Below the pieces are notes generated by a model. It searched no databases, was not told where the DNA came from, and worked only from the letters and a program-made list of their open reading frames with translations. From positions 1 through 64,000 of the forward strand of contig NZ_JASAUZ010000045.1 of NCBI RefSeq assembly GCF_030162935.1: a DNA stretch of 64,000 nt, read 5' to 3'. Origin of the DNA: Comamonas halotolerans. GTDB lineage: Bacteria; Pseudomonadota; Gammaproteobacteria; Burkholderiales; Burkholderiaceae_C. Below are positions 63,674 to 64,000 of this stretch, piece after piece (position 1 is the first letter of the stretch; each line of letters opens with the position of its first letter). The translations under genes were made by a program, and so were the position numbers.

Positions 63674-64000
63674 TCAAGGCTTGAAGAAGCTCAGTGGTCG
63701 TTTGCGCAGACGTTGTCGAATTGCTGCATAGATGCGGGAGCGCTCTACGCCGGTGACGTTTTGTGCACGCAGTGCCATGCGAAATGCGAGGTAAAAGCTC
63801 ACCATGACATTGATGGCGCCATTGAAGGGCAGCATGGCCACTGCCCACCAGAATGCGTCGTCATGGATGATCTCCCACCCGAAGGTGGCTCCTGCAACGC
63901 CAAGCTGTCCAGAAGACAGTGTGACATGTCGCACTTCCAGGCCCAAGCCGAAAAACCCTGCAATCGCGGGTGACAGCCCCAGCATCAATCCCAGCGAGAT
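63674..64000 (-). CDS. Site-specific recombinase family protein (Gcr-like), C-terminal part
   Basis: The frame enters from the right edge of the window and covers the last 108 residues. Text such as ISLGLMLGLSPAIAGFFGLGLEVRHVTLSSGQLG, the hydrophobic FWWAVAMLPFNGAINVMVSFYLAFRMALRAQNV and the ending RQRLRKRPLSFFKP matches the C terminus of the membrane-associated proteins annotated as site-specific recombinase (Gcr). Despite the name these have membrane helices, and the biochemical role is doubtful. The N-terminal part lies outside the window. Confidence 0.78.
   Translation of the reverse strand: MSLGLMLGLSPAIAGFFGLGLEVRHVTLSSGQLGVAGATFGWEIIHDDAFWWAVAMLPFNGAINVMVSFYLAFRMALRAQNVTGVERSRIYAAIRQRLRKRPLSFFKP

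Noticed and set aside
63674-64000. Evidence for a mobile element because of the recombinase name
   Set aside because: The protein belongs to a membrane-associated family whose name is historical; no integrase motifs, repeats or attachment sites are seen.
1-64000. CRISPR arrays, tRNA/rRNA genes or IS elements
   Set aside because: No regularly spaced direct repeats, no cloverleaf or rRNA-like sequence and no transposase frames were seen on either strand.

Overview
The window looks like chromosomal DNA of a betaproteobacterium of the family Comamonadaceae, most likely Comamonas or a close relative. This is inferred from gene content and protein style (CGHC-type DsbA, PAS hybrid kinase with a LuxR-type regulator next to DctA, thiL-pgpA-pncC cluster, moderately high GC); no rRNA or other marker is present. 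There are no tRNA or rRNA genes, insertion sequences, phage genes or CRISPR arrays.

Layout. 1-4.1 kb (minus): ChaN-like lipoprotein, CWC cysteine-rich protein, DHA2 efflux pump and class II amidotransferase. 4.2-8.0 kb: malate synthase G divergent from a LysR regulator and a DUF2214 membrane protein. 8.0-14.3 kb (plus): argS, SPOR-domain protein, dsbA, lptA-lptB-rpoN. 14.4-19.4 kb (plus): complete ribose operon rbsB-A-C-K-D closed by a terminator. 19.4-22.5 kb: THUMP rRNA methyltransferase coupled to a PIN-domain protein, then DAHP synthase. 22.5-27.1 kb: hemerythrin-like protein, an IPNS-type Fe(II)/2-oxoglutarate dioxygenase divergent from a frameshifted ABC binding-protein gene coupled to a CMP/dCMP-type deaminase, a guanidine-II riboswitch with its Gdx/SugE exporter, and YbjQ. 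27.1-28.1 kb has little coding sequence except a candidate 25-codon ORF followed by a terminator.

28.1-35.4 kb: LuxR-type response regulator, acyltransferase, two small hypotheticals, and a hybrid sensor kinase divergent from the C4-dicarboxylate transporter dctA, probably one regulatory circuit. 35.4-42.2 kb: ChaA antiporter, kinase-like protein, FMN glutamate-synthase-like protein, YecA-like SEC-C protein and a SulP transporter. 42.2-44.7 kb (minus): a TPR protein translationally coupled to an L,D-transpeptidase. 44.7-57.4 kb (plus): a Tad/Flp pilus locus, flp-tadV-cpaB-cpaC-tadZ-tadA-tadB-tadC-tadD-DUF3613-tadE-tadF-tadG. 57.4-64 kb (minus): Gcr-type recombinase family (cut by the window edge), CPA2 antiporter, YbdK, ThiL, PgpA, DUF4139 protein and PncC.

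The most interesting points are the guanidine-II riboswitch and its unusual neighbours (dioxygenase, deaminase, broken binding-protein gene, structured intergenic region), the TPR/L,D-transpeptidase pair whose C-terminal domains resemble each other and which abuts the Tad locus, and a candidate small transcript or peptide upstream of the response regulator that shares a spaced motif with the kinase/dctA intergenic region. Family assignments rest on reading motifs by eye; no searches were run.
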